Of a stretch of DNA of 64,000 nucleotides, positions 35,564 through 44,858 are shown piece after piece. This DNA comes from Palsa-965 sp044448685. Its GTDB lineage: Bacteria > Bacteroidota > Bacteroidia > Palsa-965. Under the pieces are notes generated by a model that was not told the origin of the DNA, made no database searches, and was given only the letters and a program-made list of their open reading frames with translations. Where the stretch lies: the NCBI GenBank assembly GCA_044448685.1, contig JBIOHC010000005.1, forward strand, positions 52,004-116,003, read 5' to 3'. Numbering within the stretch: position 1 is the stretch's first letter; each line of letters begins with the position of its first letter. The position numbers and the translations under genes are program-made.

Positions 35564-36433
35564 TCAAAAATGGTTCCAATAGCCTTTGTGTCCTAATGCG
35601 CAAAGATCCATAGTAAGTGCCACACTGTAGTGAATGGCAATACCCAGATATACAGACTTGCTTTTCAGACTCAGAAAACCAAGTATGATTCCTGCAAGAA
35701 TAGCGGAGACAGTTTCAGGGAAAGGTTTTCCGAAATGAATCAGGCAGTACGGAATGGTCATGACGAATATGCTGTAGAAACCGAACCGCTTGCGCAGCCC
35801 ATGCAAAATAAATCCCCTGAAGAAAAATTCGAGTGAAATAAACTGAAGAAAGTAAAGTAATTCCCAGATTACAAAATCAGGAAAGAGCTCTTCTTTATAT
35901 CCGGGTTGATAAAAAGGATAGCGGGCTTGGAAGCTTTGTGTCCCTGAAAAAAAGAGTACCAGAGGAATCATGATAACAAGCATCAGGCCGTACAATTTGA
36001 TATCCTTGAATGCACCCTGCAAGCGGAATCCATAGAGGTTCAGGTTTTCCCTGAATCCGAAGCGGATAACAAATGCAGGTATGAGGAGATAAAAAAAGAT
36101 GATCAGGGAAGCCCACCAGGCCAGTTTCCATAACTGCTCATGCGGGGAATGGTGAAGGGCAGCACTGAGGTGTATGGAAAATTCAGATGCTCCGATCTGG
36201 ATAAGAAACTGAAACAGGAAGGAAAAATCCTGGAAATAATGTATGATTGTCAGGTTTAGGGCACAGAGGATACAGATGAGGAGAATACGCACATCCGCTT
36301 TGTTGCTTCTCCGGGCCATGTAATCAGCTGATTCCTGTTCGGCCGACCGGAATGTTTGGAGGAAAACGGTTTGAAGATAGGTTAGCACCGGGTGAAGATA
36401 AGAAAAAGCAAGAGCAGAGGCTTTATAAGGCAA
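35564..36433 (-). CDS. CPBP-family intramembrane protease (Abi/CAAX-like)
   Basis: Up to 289 residues with about seven membrane helices. CPBP motifs seen: LEFFFRGFIL (the EExxxR-type motif, here SLEFFFR), IHFGKPFPE with the conserved His, and a third region near IAIHYSVAL. These glutamic-type membrane proteases act in signalling, bacteriocin self-immunity and protein maturation. The first glutamate of the usual EE pair is replaced by Ser-Leu, so activity is not assured. The frame opens at TTG 36433, but TAGTTTTG (minus strand, 36431-36438) overlaps that codon. An in-frame ATG at 36319 (MARRSNKADVR) may be the true start. Confidence 0.85.
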   Translation of the reverse strand: MPYKASALAFSYLHPVLTYLQTVFLQTFRSAEQESADYMARRSNKADVRILLICILCALNLTIIHYFQDFSFLFQFLIQIGASEFSIHLSAALHHSPHEQLWKLAWWASLIIFFYLLIPAFVIRFGFRENLNLYGFRLQGAFKDIKLYGLMLVIMIPLVLFFSGTQSFQARYPFYQPGYKEELFPDFVIWELLYFLQFISLEFFFRGFILHGLRKRFGFYSIFVMTIPYCLIHFGKPFPETVSAILAGIILGFLSLKSKSVYLGIAIHYSVALTMDLCALGHKGYWNHF

Positions 36434-36683
36434 AACTACTAATGTACTTTACCGGCTCGTAAAATGCAATGAAGGAAGACTGTTTGTTTTCACTAATATG
36501 CTTCAATAAAAAAGTTCATCTGGTTATACAAGGAATATGTCAAGGTTAAAAAGTATTTCGAATAATTTTTGTAATAAACCATGTTTTGATTAATAGTTTT
36601 GTTGTGAAAATTTTCGAAGGAGGCGTTAGATGAAGTGAGGTCAGTGAATAAAACAGTCGTCCAGACTTTCATGAAAACCTGAT
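36434..36683. other. AT-rich intergenic region between divergent genes
   Basis: 250 bases between the CPBP gene (minus) and the LytTR gene (plus). It contains TAGTTTTG at 36594-36601 (plus), a possible -7 element for the regulator, with TTTG at an over-long 22-base spacing. It also has several Ttt/aat runs. I see no RNA gene, terminator or clear operator. Confidence 0.4.
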
Positions 36684-37406
36684 TTGAAATCCCAAATACG
36701 TTGTATTATTGTAGACGGATCAGAGCCCTCTCATCCATCTCTGCAAGAACATATCCGTGCTTTTTCAAAAGTTCAGCTCTTGTCAGTTTTTTCAGATCCA
36801 AGAGAAGCCCTGAAAGCTTTTGATCTGCATCATCCGGATTTGATATTTCTGGATGTAAACATGCCTCATCTGAACGGCATAGAATTCATCATGACACTGA
36901 AGAATAAGCTCCAGAGTCCTATGCCTGGATTTGTTTTTGTATCTGATTGTGACAATTATGCCTTATCCGGTTATGAATACGGGGTAATGGATTACCTGGT
37001 CAAGCCAGTTAGCTTTGCCCGGTTTAAACTTTGTATGGACAGACTATTTCCGGCACTGCTTAAACCCGCATCAGCAACCGATGCAGAGTTTTTTTTCACG
37101 GAAATGGATGGGAAAAAAATAAAACTTGTTTACCGTGACATTTATTTTATAGAAGCTGCCGGCAATTATGTGGTTGTATGTACAAGCACGGGTAATGTAA
37201 CCCTGTACAAAACAATGAATGCCATGTCGCAGATCTTGCCGGAGGATCAGTTTATCCGGGTACATAAATCCTACATCATTTCCGTTTATCCCATACGCGA
37301 ACTCATGGGAAATGAAATAGTCCTGTCCTTCCTCAATAAAATAAGGACTATCCCGATCGGTGCTACCTATAAGGAAAATCTGCTCAGCAGGCTGATTATT
37401 GTCTGA
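36684..37406 (+). CDS. LytTR-family response regulator
   Basis: 240 residues. A receiver domain (about 1-120) has the phospho-acceptor D57 in LIFLDVNMPHLNG and the conserved Lys in DYLVKPVSF. A LytTR DNA-binding domain (about 135-238) begins near FFFTEMDGKKIKLVYRDIYF and contains EAAGNYVVVCT and FIRVHKSYIISV. The usual acidic pair near the N-terminus is reduced to one acid (IIVDGSE, D11 then Gly), which could weaken metal binding. No histidine kinase is adjacent, so it is an orphan regulator. Start is a TTG at 36684; the nearest upstream ATG is out of use because of an early stop. Confidence 0.92.
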   Translation: MKSQIRCIIVDGSEPSHPSLQEHIRAFSKVQLLSVFSDPREALKAFDLHHPDLIFLDVNMPHLNGIEFIMTLKNKLQSPMPGFVFVSDCDNYALSGYEYGVMDYLVKPVSFARFKLCMDRLFPALLKPASATDAEFFFTEMDGKKIKLVYRDIYFIEAAGNYVVVCTSTGNVTLYKTMNAMSQILPEDQFIRVHKSYIISVYPIRELMGNEIVLSFLNKIRTIPIGATYKENLLSRLIIV

Positions 37407-37500
37407 GCCCGATTAATAAGGCGGATATTAATTAACCTTGTTTATAGGCCCTGAGCAAATCTATTTGTAAATTTACCTGTACGGACTTCTATTCGTATAA

Positions 37501-39372
37501 ATGATTGCCATGCTTAAAAAAACACTCCTTTATACCTTGCTTCTTCTGGCCTGTTCTATACGGGCTCAGGAGGGTTGGTGGACCTGGATGCATGGGTTGC
37601 CTCTGGGTGGAGGTGTTTACGGAACTCAGGGTTTGCCATCACCTCTCAACGATCCGGATCGGGTATATGAACCTTGTCAGTGGACGGATTCCAATGGCAA
37701 TTTCTGGTTATTCGGAGGCAATGGTATCAACCCACCCAACAGTGTTCTCTGGAAATTTTCACCCTTGCTGAACATGTGGGTCTGGATGAATGGATCAACA
37801 TCCTACGGTGTTGCCGGCATATATGGAGTTAAGGGAATTCCCTCCATCAATAATTATCCCGGGGGCAGGGGAGTGGGAGCTTCCTCCTGGACAGATCAGG
37901 CCGGAAATTTATGGTTATTCGGAGGACAAGGATATGATGCGTTTGGCAATCTTGGTATGCTTTCTGATTTGTGGAAATTCGATCCGGCTTCAAATTGCTG
38001 GACCTGGATGGATGGCCCCGATTTCGTAAATGATCCGGGGAATTATGGACAGAAAGGTATTCCCTCAGCCTTGAATCAGCCTCCAAGCCGTTGTGAGACC
38101 TGCGCAAACTGGACTGATTATCAGGGTAACCTCTGGCTTTTCGGGGGTATTACTGCTTCCATGGGAACTGGCCCGCTCAATGATTTATGGAAATTTGATC
38201 CGCTCATCAATGAATGGTCCTGGATACGCGGATTACCTGCGATTGGTGATCCGGGCCATTGTGGAATAAGAGGGGTACCAGATCCCGGTAATGATCCTGC
38301 TGCACGTATGGCCTATGCACACTGGATGGATAATAACGGAAATCTCTGGCTTTTTGGCGGAGCTTCGGCATATACCCTGAATGATTTATGGAAATATGAT
38401 ATTCCCGGTAATACCTGGACGTGGATCAGGGGCTCTGTTACCGGAACACCGGCAATTCCTCCGGAAGCTTTATGCAATCAAAATCCGGGTATAGACCCTC
38501 CTCCGGGCGGTGAGAACAGATCCTGCTGGAATGACAATTGCGGTAATTTCTATATGTTCGGAGGGGCAGGAAATCAGCCTTATAATGCATTATGGCATTA
38601 TAATCCACTCGCTAATGTATGGACTCTCTTAAGCGGACATTATCAGACAATTGATCCGGGAAGCTTTGGGATTATGAATGTGGCAGCAGCAGGTAATATG
38701 CCTCCGGCACGCGACGGAGCTGTTTCATTCAGTGATTTCAATGGTAATCTATGGTTGTTTGGAGGCATGAGCCTTTCCGGCAGTAGTTGTGACCTATGGC
38801 GATTTGATCCCGATACCAGTTGTTTTCACCCGATTTCCTGCTCAAGTTCGGGAATCTTTTTGCAAAAGTCCGGCTCTTGCGTCCCTGTTCAGGTACAGTT
38901 CGACAACAAGGGTCATGGGCCCCAGACATATACCTGGAATTTCGGAGACGGGGCTTCCAGCTTTGAATCAGAACCTCTGCATACATACTCCATTCCGGGG
39001 ATTTATACGGTTTCACTTACAACCAGTACTTCCAGTTCCACGCAAGTCTTTCTGGAAGTCATTGCTATAAATGCCTGCGAACTATCATTCCCAAATATAT
39101 TTACCCCTGATGGGGATGGTCTGAATGATGTGTGGCTGCCTCTCATTAATGATCCTACCACGATCGATACCTATCATTGTACACTGTTTAATAGGTGGGG
39201 AGTAAAGCTGTTCGAATCGGAACAGATACTACAGGGGTGGGATGGAAGTACCCCTACCGGACAACGCTCAGAACCGGGAACTTATTATTATCAGGTCTCG
39301 GTGAAGTATAAAAACGGTACAGCAATAGGTCATGAAACAGAATATAAAGGGTTTGTCAGCCTGATACGTTAA
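37501..39372 (+). CDS. Secreted kelch-repeat/PKD protein with T9SS type B sorting domain
   Basis: 623 residues. Signal peptide (KKTLLYTLLLLACSIRAQ). Residues about 25-440 hold about seven kelch-like repeats, each with NGNxWLFGG followed by LWKFDP/LWKYD and a W-x-W-M/I core, so a kelch-type beta propeller is likely. One PKD domain follows (about 455-535, TYTWNFGDGAS ... HTYSIPGIYTVSL). The C-terminus is a gliding-motility-associated T9SS sorting domain (about 540-623, FPNIFTPDGDGLNDVWLPL ... LFNRWGVKLFES). It is a surface or secreted protein. ATG 37510 is an equally good start. Its binding partner is unknown. Confidence 0.92.
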   Translation: MIAMLKKTLLYTLLLLACSIRAQEGWWTWMHGLPLGGGVYGTQGLPSPLNDPDRVYEPCQWTDSNGNFWLFGGNGINPPNSVLWKFSPLLNMWVWMNGSTSYGVAGIYGVKGIPSINNYPGGRGVGASSWTDQAGNLWLFGGQGYDAFGNLGMLSDLWKFDPASNCWTWMDGPDFVNDPGNYGQKGIPSALNQPPSRCETCANWTDYQGNLWLFGGITASMGTGPLNDLWKFDPLINEWSWIRGLPAIGDPGHCGIRGVPDPGNDPAARMAYAHWMDNNGNLWLFGGASAYTLNDLWKYDIPGNTWTWIRGSVTGTPAIPPEALCNQNPGIDPPPGGENRSCWNDNCGNFYMFGGAGNQPYNALWHYNPLANVWTLLSGHYQTIDPGSFGIMNVAAAGNMPPARDGAVSFSDFNGNLWLFGGMSLSGSSCDLWRFDPDTSCFHPISCSSSGIFLQKSGSCVPVQVQFDNKGHGPQTYTWNFGDGASSFESEPLHTYSIPGIYTVSLTTSTSSSTQVFLEVIAINACELSFPNIFTPDGDGLNDVWLPLINDPTTIDTYHCTLFNRWGVKLFESEQILQGWDGSTPTGQRSEPGTYYYQVSVKYKNGTAIGHETEYKGFVSLIR

Positions 39373-39391
39373 TAAATCATGCAAATACCCT

Positions 39392-40612
39392 ATGAAGTAT
39401 AAATTTATTTTTCTGCTCGCCGGCATACTCTTTCTCGTGAGTGCCTGCCTGGTATGGATAGGGCATAAAAACACGTTGCACCCCGAGCAAATAGCATTCA
39501 GTAAATGGTATGCTCTTCATTCCACTCATAACAGGTATGGTAAAGAATATACTCCTGTGCATGAATACAGCTATACCTCTCCTGTACTGAATATTGATCA
39601 GATCTACAGATCCATGCAGGGTCCTACCGTGAGTGAACCTGTTTCATTGGCTACAACCTGGCAAAAACTCAAACAATATATAGGAATATCGGAAGTATAC
39701 TGGCTGGTAGGTTATTCCGTTGAAATAGTCAATGCAGAAGATAACTCAGTCATGTCGGCTGAATTCATGTGCCATAACAACCTGAATATTCTCTATAAGG
39801 AGAAAATGCCCTGGATTGCCAGGACCTACGGTACTCCACTCCGGCTTTTTACCCTTACACAAGGACAGACCCTAATAGAGCTTCCACCTGGATACGGAAT
39901 TCCGGTATTGGCAGATCAAAAGCTGGAAGTAAATTCTCAGGTCTTGAATCATAATCTTCCTCATATTCATATGAAAGTAAGACACCGGGTTACAATAAGA
40001 TATGTGAAAGATTCTGAGTTGCATACTCCACTCAAACCTTTGTTCGAGCAAAGTGTTGTTGTAACACGTCAGTGTAAAGGACCGGCAGGAAGGTATAACG
40101 ATCCGGTTTATGCGGTTAAGTCAGACCCGCTTTCATTCAAAGATGTGGATGCCGACCCTGAACCGGTTTGTTGCAGTATGGAAAAAAGGGACTCGGCTGA
40201 ATACAATCCGTATATTGATTCCTATGGCAGGGAATTTACAGGGCACTGGGTTTTTCATCCCGGCGGACCGGAGGTGCTTCATACGGATGTAACACAAATG
40301 CTGGGACTTGAGTATGATACACCATTGCACTTTATCTCCGTTCATGTACACCCTTTTTGCGAATCTCTTGAACTGATAGATAAAACGGAGAATAAAAGTA
40401 TTTATAAGGCGGGTGTTCAGAACGCAAGTGCTAAGATTGGTATGGATCATATTGACTATCTGGTGAGTGCTGAAGGTGTAATCATGCATAAGAATCACCG
40501 CTATGAATTGGTGAGTACCTATCACAATACAACACAGTCAGATCAGACAGCTATGGCAGTGATGTTCCTGTATCTGGAAGACAGGGAAGGCGAAATTCCG
40601 TTGATTCCTTAA
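39392..40612 (+). CDS. Exported protein, possible PHM-like copper type II monooxygenase fold
   Basis: 406 residues with an N-terminal anchor or lipoprotein signal (FIFLLAGILFLVSAC). Several histidine patterns resemble the peptidylglycine hydroxylase (PHM) fold: FMCHNNLNIL, then LNHNLPHIHMKVRHRVTI in the first half, and VHVHPFCESLELID with STYHNTTQSDQTAMAVMFLYL in the second. In PHM a HxH pair and a late methionine hold the second copper; here HVH and the MAVM segment could do so. The first copper site is less convincing, with one His in place of the usual pair. It begins 19 bases after the kelch gene, so the two may be co-transcribed. Assignment is inference. Confidence 0.5.
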   Translation: MKYKFIFLLAGILFLVSACLVWIGHKNTLHPEQIAFSKWYALHSTHNRYGKEYTPVHEYSYTSPVLNIDQIYRSMQGPTVSEPVSLATTWQKLKQYIGISEVYWLVGYSVEIVNAEDNSVMSAEFMCHNNLNILYKEKMPWIARTYGTPLRLFTLTQGQTLIELPPGYGIPVLADQKLEVNSQVLNHNLPHIHMKVRHRVTIRYVKDSELHTPLKPLFEQSVVVTRQCKGPAGRYNDPVYAVKSDPLSFKDVDADPEPVCCSMEKRDSAEYNPYIDSYGREFTGHWVFHPGGPEVLHTDVTQMLGLEYDTPLHFISVHVHPFCESLELIDKTENKSIYKAGVQNASAKIGMDHIDYLVSAEGVIMHKNHRYELVSTYHNTTQSDQTAMAVMFLYLEDREGEIPLIP

Positions 40613-40673
40613 AGCAATCGGGATTAAGGGGGTAAAATTGAAGGCCGGATCAGACTGTGATAATTTGATAATT

Positions 40674-41138
40674 TTATCTTCCCGGAGAGGCTTCGTTTTC
40701 CCTTTTTCGCTCCAGTTCCTGCAATACCTTACGTTGAAAATCCGTTTCGGCTTTATAGAGGCGGGCAATTTTTTTGGCAGATAAAACCTTTTTCAGCTTA
40801 GCATGAAGGTCTTTTTGAATGTCGAGTTCTTTTTGCTTGAATTCTATTTCTTTATCAATAAAAACCTCCGCTTCTTTATCTGTCATTGTTTCGAAATTCT
40901 GGGCAGCCTCTTTACGTTCAGACATACGTGATTTGCGCAATTCCTTTCTCTTGATTTCGGCTTCATTATATATTGGCCAGAATTGCTGTGCTTCTGCTTC
41001 TGTCAGATTTACAGCAGTAGTGATATATGCAATTTTCATGGTTTCGATTTTTTCGCGTGCGCCCGGCCTTTGTTGTGCCAGAACAGGAAGTGCGAAGAAA
41101 AGAAACAAGGGAAGCAATATTCGTTTAATCATATACAT
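40674..41138 (-). CDS. Spy/CpxP-like periplasmic protein of an ECF sigma cassette
   Basis: About 154 residues. A signal peptide (ILLPLFLFFALPVLAQ) is followed by an almost entirely helical, highly charged mature part. A NLTEAEAQQFWPIYNEAE segment resembles the LTxxQ motif of Spy/CpxP chaperones. In Bacteroidota such proteins, often called sensors of ECF sigma factors, follow sigma and anti-sigma genes, as here. ATG 41138 is chosen because it lies 7 bases after the upstream stop; a TTG-opened extension to 41177 would overlap the upstream gene by 32 bases. Confidence 0.8.
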   Translation of the reverse strand: MYMIKRILLPLFLFFALPVLAQQRPGAREKIETMKIAYITTAVNLTEAEAQQFWPIYNEAEIKRKELRKSRMSERKEAAQNFETMTDKEAEVFIDKEIEFKQKELDIQKDLHAKLKKVLSAKKIARLYKAETDFQRKVLQELERKRENEASPGR

Positions 41139-41145
41139 GGCGTAG

Positions 41146-41811
41146 TCAGTTTTCAACAGGTAAAGTATTGATGTCAATATTATTGTCCATCAGATAATCA
41201 ATGGCTTCGTTTTGGTCAGATACAGGTGTGGTTTTATCATTCAGCTTGGTCTTCACTGCTACATGTTCCATCACAACACTTTCTTCCAATCCAAAAGCTT
41301 CCGGGTTTTCCATAACTTCTTTTCTTTCCTGATCATTCAATGCCAGAGAAGTGGCCTGGTCAGTGGCCGGACTAAGGATACGAATAGCGAGAATTATTAC
41401 TATACAAGCGGCAGCTCCGGTGATCAGATATGGGATTCGGAACAAATTCCGGATACGGCCAAGCACAGGTAGTGATTTGGGAGCAGAGGTCAGTTTGTCC
41501 TGAATACGTGCCGGAAGCCATTCAAAATAATCCGCAGGAACAGTGTAAGGAGCCTCCCTGTTAACGGAGAGTTTGTCCAGCACAATGCCATTTTCAACAT
41601 CTGCAGCAAGGGATTCGAAATAGAGTTCGGGTACAGCCTGCTCCATTGGTCTGAGTGCATCTAAACGTATTTCGGACAGAATACGGTCTGGCAGTTCATC
41701 GAAATATCTTTCCGGAACCTGGTATGGATCAGCCTTCTTTCCTTGTTGAAGGAAAGAAGGAAGCGGGTCTAAATCTTCTGATTCATAATCTATATATTCG
41801 GGAGTCTTCAT
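41146..41811 (-). CDS. Single-pass membrane protein, probable anti-sigma factor, with VPxxYF repeats
   Basis: 221 residues, no signal peptide. One membrane helix lies at about 127-146 (YLITGAAACIVIILAIRIL), so the first 125 residues face the cytoplasm. That cytoplasmic part contains three copies of a short motif, VPxxYF-x-x-LPxRI, at about residues 32-45, 60-75 and 91-103. The gene sits between an ECF sigma gene and a Spy-like gene, so an anti-sigma role is the natural reading, though I do not recognise a standard anti-sigma domain. The periplasmic tail is acidic. Confidence 0.7.
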   Translation of the reverse strand: MKTPEYIDYESEDLDPLPSFLQQGKKADPYQVPERYFDELPDRILSEIRLDALRPMEQAVPELYFESLAADVENGIVLDKLSVNREAPYTVPADYFEWLPARIQDKLTSAPKSLPVLGRIRNLFRIPYLITGAAACIVIILAIRILSPATDQATSLALNDQERKEVMENPEAFGLEESVVMEHVAVKTKLNDKTTPVSDQNEAIDYLMDNNIDINTLPVEN

Positions 41812-41902
41812 TTGCTTATTGGATGCAAAATCTATTTAAAGGTTTAAGCACATCTTCAAGAAAACTTCATTTTAAGGGCAATTGCACAGATTTCCTGCAC
41901 TT

Positions 41903-42463
41903 TTACCTGTTTTCTGCCTCTTTTAGAACAAAAGCCTCTATTTTTTTGACTGCTATATGGTAAGAAGCCTTCAAGGCTCCAACGGACGTGTCCAGTACAC
42001 GGCTCATTTCTTCATATTTCATCTCATCAAAATACTTCATATTGAATACAATTCTTTGTTTTTCAGGAAGGGTAAGTATGGCCTGCTGAAGTTTTTTCTG
42101 GATTTCATCACCGGTGAAAAAATTATCATCTGCCATTGTCTTTGAAATCGCATAGGAAACATCATCCAGAGGGAGATTGAGACTGGCTTTTTTCTGTTTC
42201 AGAAATGAAAATGATTCGTTGGTGGCAATACGGTAAAGCCAGGTGAACAGCTGGGAGTCTTCCTTGAAGTTCAAAAGCCCTTTCCAGGCTTTGATAAAAG
42301 TGTTCTGAGTTACGTCATCGGCATCGTCATGGTCGACTACCAGCCTTCTGATATGCCAGTAGACTCTTTTTTGATACTTACGGACAAGTTGATTGAAAGC
42401 CATATTACGGGAGCTTTCATTCCGGAACTGTTCCAGTAGTTCCTTGTCTGAGTATTCATTCAT
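41903..42463 (-). CDS. ECF-type RNA polymerase sigma factor (cassette with anti-sigma)
   Basis: About 186 residues. Sigma region 2 includes DADDVTQNTFIKAWKGL and LFTWLYRIATNESF; region 4 includes LPEKQRIVFNMKYFDEMKYE and the helix-turn-helix around SRVLDTSVGALKASYHIAVKK. Chosen start is ATG 42463; a TTG at 42490 would overlap the upstream transketolase gene. It is followed by the anti-sigma and Spy-like genes, giving a complete envelope-stress cassette. The start is 19 bases after the transketolase stop, so read-through transcription from that operon is likely. Confidence 0.93.
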   Translation of the reverse strand: MNEYSDKELLEQFRNESSRNMAFNQLVRKYQKRVYWHIRRLVVDHDDADDVTQNTFIKAWKGLLNFKEDSQLFTWLYRIATNESFSFLKQKKASLNLPLDDVSYAISKTMADDNFFTGDEIQKKLQQAILTLPEKQRIVFNMKYFDEMKYEEMSRVLDTSVGALKASYHIAVKKIEAFVLKEAENR

Positions 42464-42482
42464 AGGGTTGGTTAAGAATGAA

Positions 42483-43448
42483 TTAGGCAATTAAAGCATG
42501 TTTACGCTGCAAAACATTATGAGCCGCCATCACAATATGGGCAGCATCAAGGCCATATTTTGTCATCAGTTCTTCCGGAGTTCCACTCTCTCCAAAACTG
42601 TCTTTTACTGCAACCATTTCAAGCGGGGAAGGGAGTTTTCGTCCTAAAAGCTGGGCAATACTATCCCCCAGTCCTCCATTCATCTGATGCTCTTCTGCAG
42701 TTACAACACAACGCGTTTTGGAAACTGATTGTAAGACAGCAGCTTCATCCAAAGGTTTAATGGTATGAATATTAATGATTTCCGCAGAAATTCCCTTTCC
42801 TTTCAACTCTTTTGCAGCTTCCAGGGCCTGCCATACCAGGTGGCCGGTTGCAAAAATGCTTACATCTGCCCCTTCCTGCATGTGTAAAGCTTTCCCGATG
42901 ATAAATTCCTGGTTGGGGGGGATGAAGTTGGGTACTACAGGACGTCCGAAACGGAGATATACCGGCCCTATATGTTTGGCAATAGCCAGGGTAGCAGCCT
43001 TAGTCTGATTATGGTCGCAGGGGTTGATAACAGTCATTCCGGGAAGCATTTTCATCAACCCTATATCTTCCAGAATCTGGTGTGTAGCCCCATCTTCACC
43101 CAGGGTTAGTCCGGCATGTGAAGCACAGATCTTTACATTTTTGCCAGAATACGCAACACTTTGACGGATCTGGTCATAGACTCTGCCTGTAGAGAAGTTG
43201 GCAAAAGTGCCTGTGAATGGAATTTTACCGCCAATGGTAAGGCCTGCTGCAATCCCGATCATGTTTGCTTCCGCAATTCCGATCTGAAAAAAACGTTCAG
43301 GAAATTCTTTAAAAAAGGCATCCATCTTTAAAGAGCCTGTCAGATCGGCACATAAAGCCACTACCTGAGGATTGATTCTTCCCAGTTCGAGTAATCCGGC
43401 ACCGAAACCGGAGCGTGTGTCTTTTTTGTCAAGGATAGTATAGTTCAT
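42483..43448 (-). CDS. Transketolase, C-terminal subunit
   Basis: 321 residues matching the pyrimidine-binding and C-terminal domains of transketolase, the enzyme that moves two-carbon units in the pentose phosphate pathway. The catalytic glutamate that activates thiamine diphosphate is visible (E60 in FFQIGIAEANMIG), with GGKIPFTGTFANF and the later TAEEHQMNGGLGD. The enzyme is split into two genes here; the N-terminal subunit is encoded at 44887-45729. The two halves are separated by an unrelated VWA gene. The ATG at 43448 is clear. Confidence 0.93.
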   Translation of the reverse strand: MNYTILDKKDTRSGFGAGLLELGRINPQVVALCADLTGSLKMDAFFKEFPERFFQIGIAEANMIGIAAGLTIGGKIPFTGTFANFSTGRVYDQIRQSVAYSGKNVKICASHAGLTLGEDGATHQILEDIGLMKMLPGMTVINPCDHNQTKAATLAIAKHIGPVYLRFGRPVVPNFIPPNQEFIIGKALHMQEGADVSIFATGHLVWQALEAAKELKGKGISAEIINIHTIKPLDEAAVLQSVSKTRCVVTAEEHQMNGGLGDSIAQLLGRKLPSPLEMVAVKDSFGESGTPEELMTKYGLDAAHIVMAAHNVLQRKHALIA

Positions 43449-43457
43449 GTCTTAGAA

Positions 43458-44858
43458 TTAATAAAGTTTAACGGTCGTGGAATTACCTGATTCAATTTTG
43501 AAGCGGCGTTCAATTGTATTGTCAGCCTTCTTTAATATTTTAGATCTGAATTCAGCCCTGTAATTGCCCGGTTGCAATACAATATTTTCCTGGCCCTGCA
43601 GATCTTTAAGATTGCATACCCAGACCAGTTTTTTCCCGTCTTCGAGGTAAATACTCCCTGAGCCTTCTCCTGATTTCATCACACTCAGTATACCTGCCTG
43701 AGGTATGGTCAGGGTTGTTGTCTTGCTTTGTGCAATATCAAGATCGGTACGTATGATTCTGGGAAGGCAAAGAATTTCGACATCGTATTTTCCGACAAGG
43801 TAATTTTCAATCCGGCTGAAATCCTGCACATGCAGCGTGTTTTTCTCTCCTTTCTTACGGATAAGGGCTTGCAATGATTTATAGGTATTAGGCCCGTCAG
43901 TTTTAAGGGATAAGCTTCCCTGGGGTGCATCCAGCAGAATGGTATTATGCTTTCCTTCCTGCAACAGGATACCTTTCTTCTCGACCGGCGGGATGGTATG
44001 CACGAGCAGACGATAGCGTAATGAAGGACTGATGGATAAGGTATCAGGGTTGCCCCGGTTATTGAGGGTGTGCAGAAAATTGTATTTGATATCCCCGTTC
44101 GATTCATCATAAAATGTCATGTTGACATCCGTTTCTGAAGGTTTCTTGTTTTGATCCAGAAGGCTGACCTGTACAGTTGTATGGTTCAGGGCTTCACTGA
44201 CTATCGTGTTCATAATTCCTTTAAAAGAAGATTCACTGGTGATATCATAGAATTTGCCTACACACCCCATCAGATCGGCGAACATAGTTCCCAACCCGAT
44301 ACCAAGAACAAATGGTTTCAGGATCACTCCTTTTTCCTGTAATTTAAGAGAAATGGCACAGGGATCGCCATCACATTCTTCAACCCCATCTGTGATAAGA
44401 ATTATCACATTCCGTCCATAACTTGTCGGGAAATCTCCGGCTGCTTCTCCCAGGGAATAGGCAATCGGTGTTGTACCTGTAGGGAGTATTGTTTTCATCC
44501 TGTTCTGGATGAGGGCAACATTTTTGCGAACAGGACCGAAAGGAACCTCCAGTTTAGAATCTTTACAATCAATATTTGGCCTCAGTGGAGTTTGGTGTCC
44601 GAAACAACGCAGGGCAATTTCAAGATTTGGATTGGATTTCAGCGTGTCCAGAAATTCGGAGAAGAGTTTCTTAGCTACCTCTATTTTGGTTCCTGTTTGC
44701 CATTCTCCATACATGCTGAAACTGGCATCGAAAATAAACAGAATACGGGTTGTTTCCGGGCTCTGAGTATGGGCTTGCGGTAGAAAAGAAAGTAAAAACG
44801 GGAGCAGGAGGATAAGCCGGAAATGCGCCTTAGTCTGCAACCCTGCATAGTCTCGCAT
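43458..44858 (-). CDS. Exported von Willebrand A (VWA) domain protein
   Basis: 466 residues. After a signal-like segment (LILLLPFLLSFLPQAHTQ), a VWA domain spans about 38-245. The metal-ion site (MIDAS) is complete: DASFS (D44, S46, S48), the Thr in ILPTGTTPIAYSL and the Asp in ILITDGVEECDGD. Residues about 250-466 form beta-rich repeats of unknown type. VWA proteins bind other proteins through a metal ion. It lies between the two transketolase subunit genes, 9 bases above one and 28 bases below the other. The first codons overlap a heptamer repeat array, so the exact start is uncertain. Confidence 0.88.
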   Translation of the reverse strand: MRDYAGLQTKAHFRLILLLPFLLSFLPQAHTQSPETTRILFIFDASFSMYGEWQTGTKIEVAKKLFSEFLDTLKSNPNLEIALRCFGHQTPLRPNIDCKDSKLEVPFGPVRKNVALIQNRMKTILPTGTTPIAYSLGEAAGDFPTSYGRNVIILITDGVEECDGDPCAISLKLQEKGVILKPFVLGIGLGTMFADLMGCVGKFYDITSESSFKGIMNTIVSEALNHTTVQVSLLDQNKKPSETDVNMTFYDESNGDIKYNFLHTLNNRGNPDTLSISPSLRYRLLVHTIPPVEKKGILLQEGKHNTILLDAPQGSLSLKTDGPNTYKSLQALIRKKGEKNTLHVQDFSRIENYLVGKYDVEILCLPRIIRTDLDIAQSKTTTLTIPQAGILSVMKSGEGSGSIYLEDGKKLVWVCNLKDLQGQENIVLQPGNYRAEFRSKILKKADNTIERRFKIESGNSTTVKLY

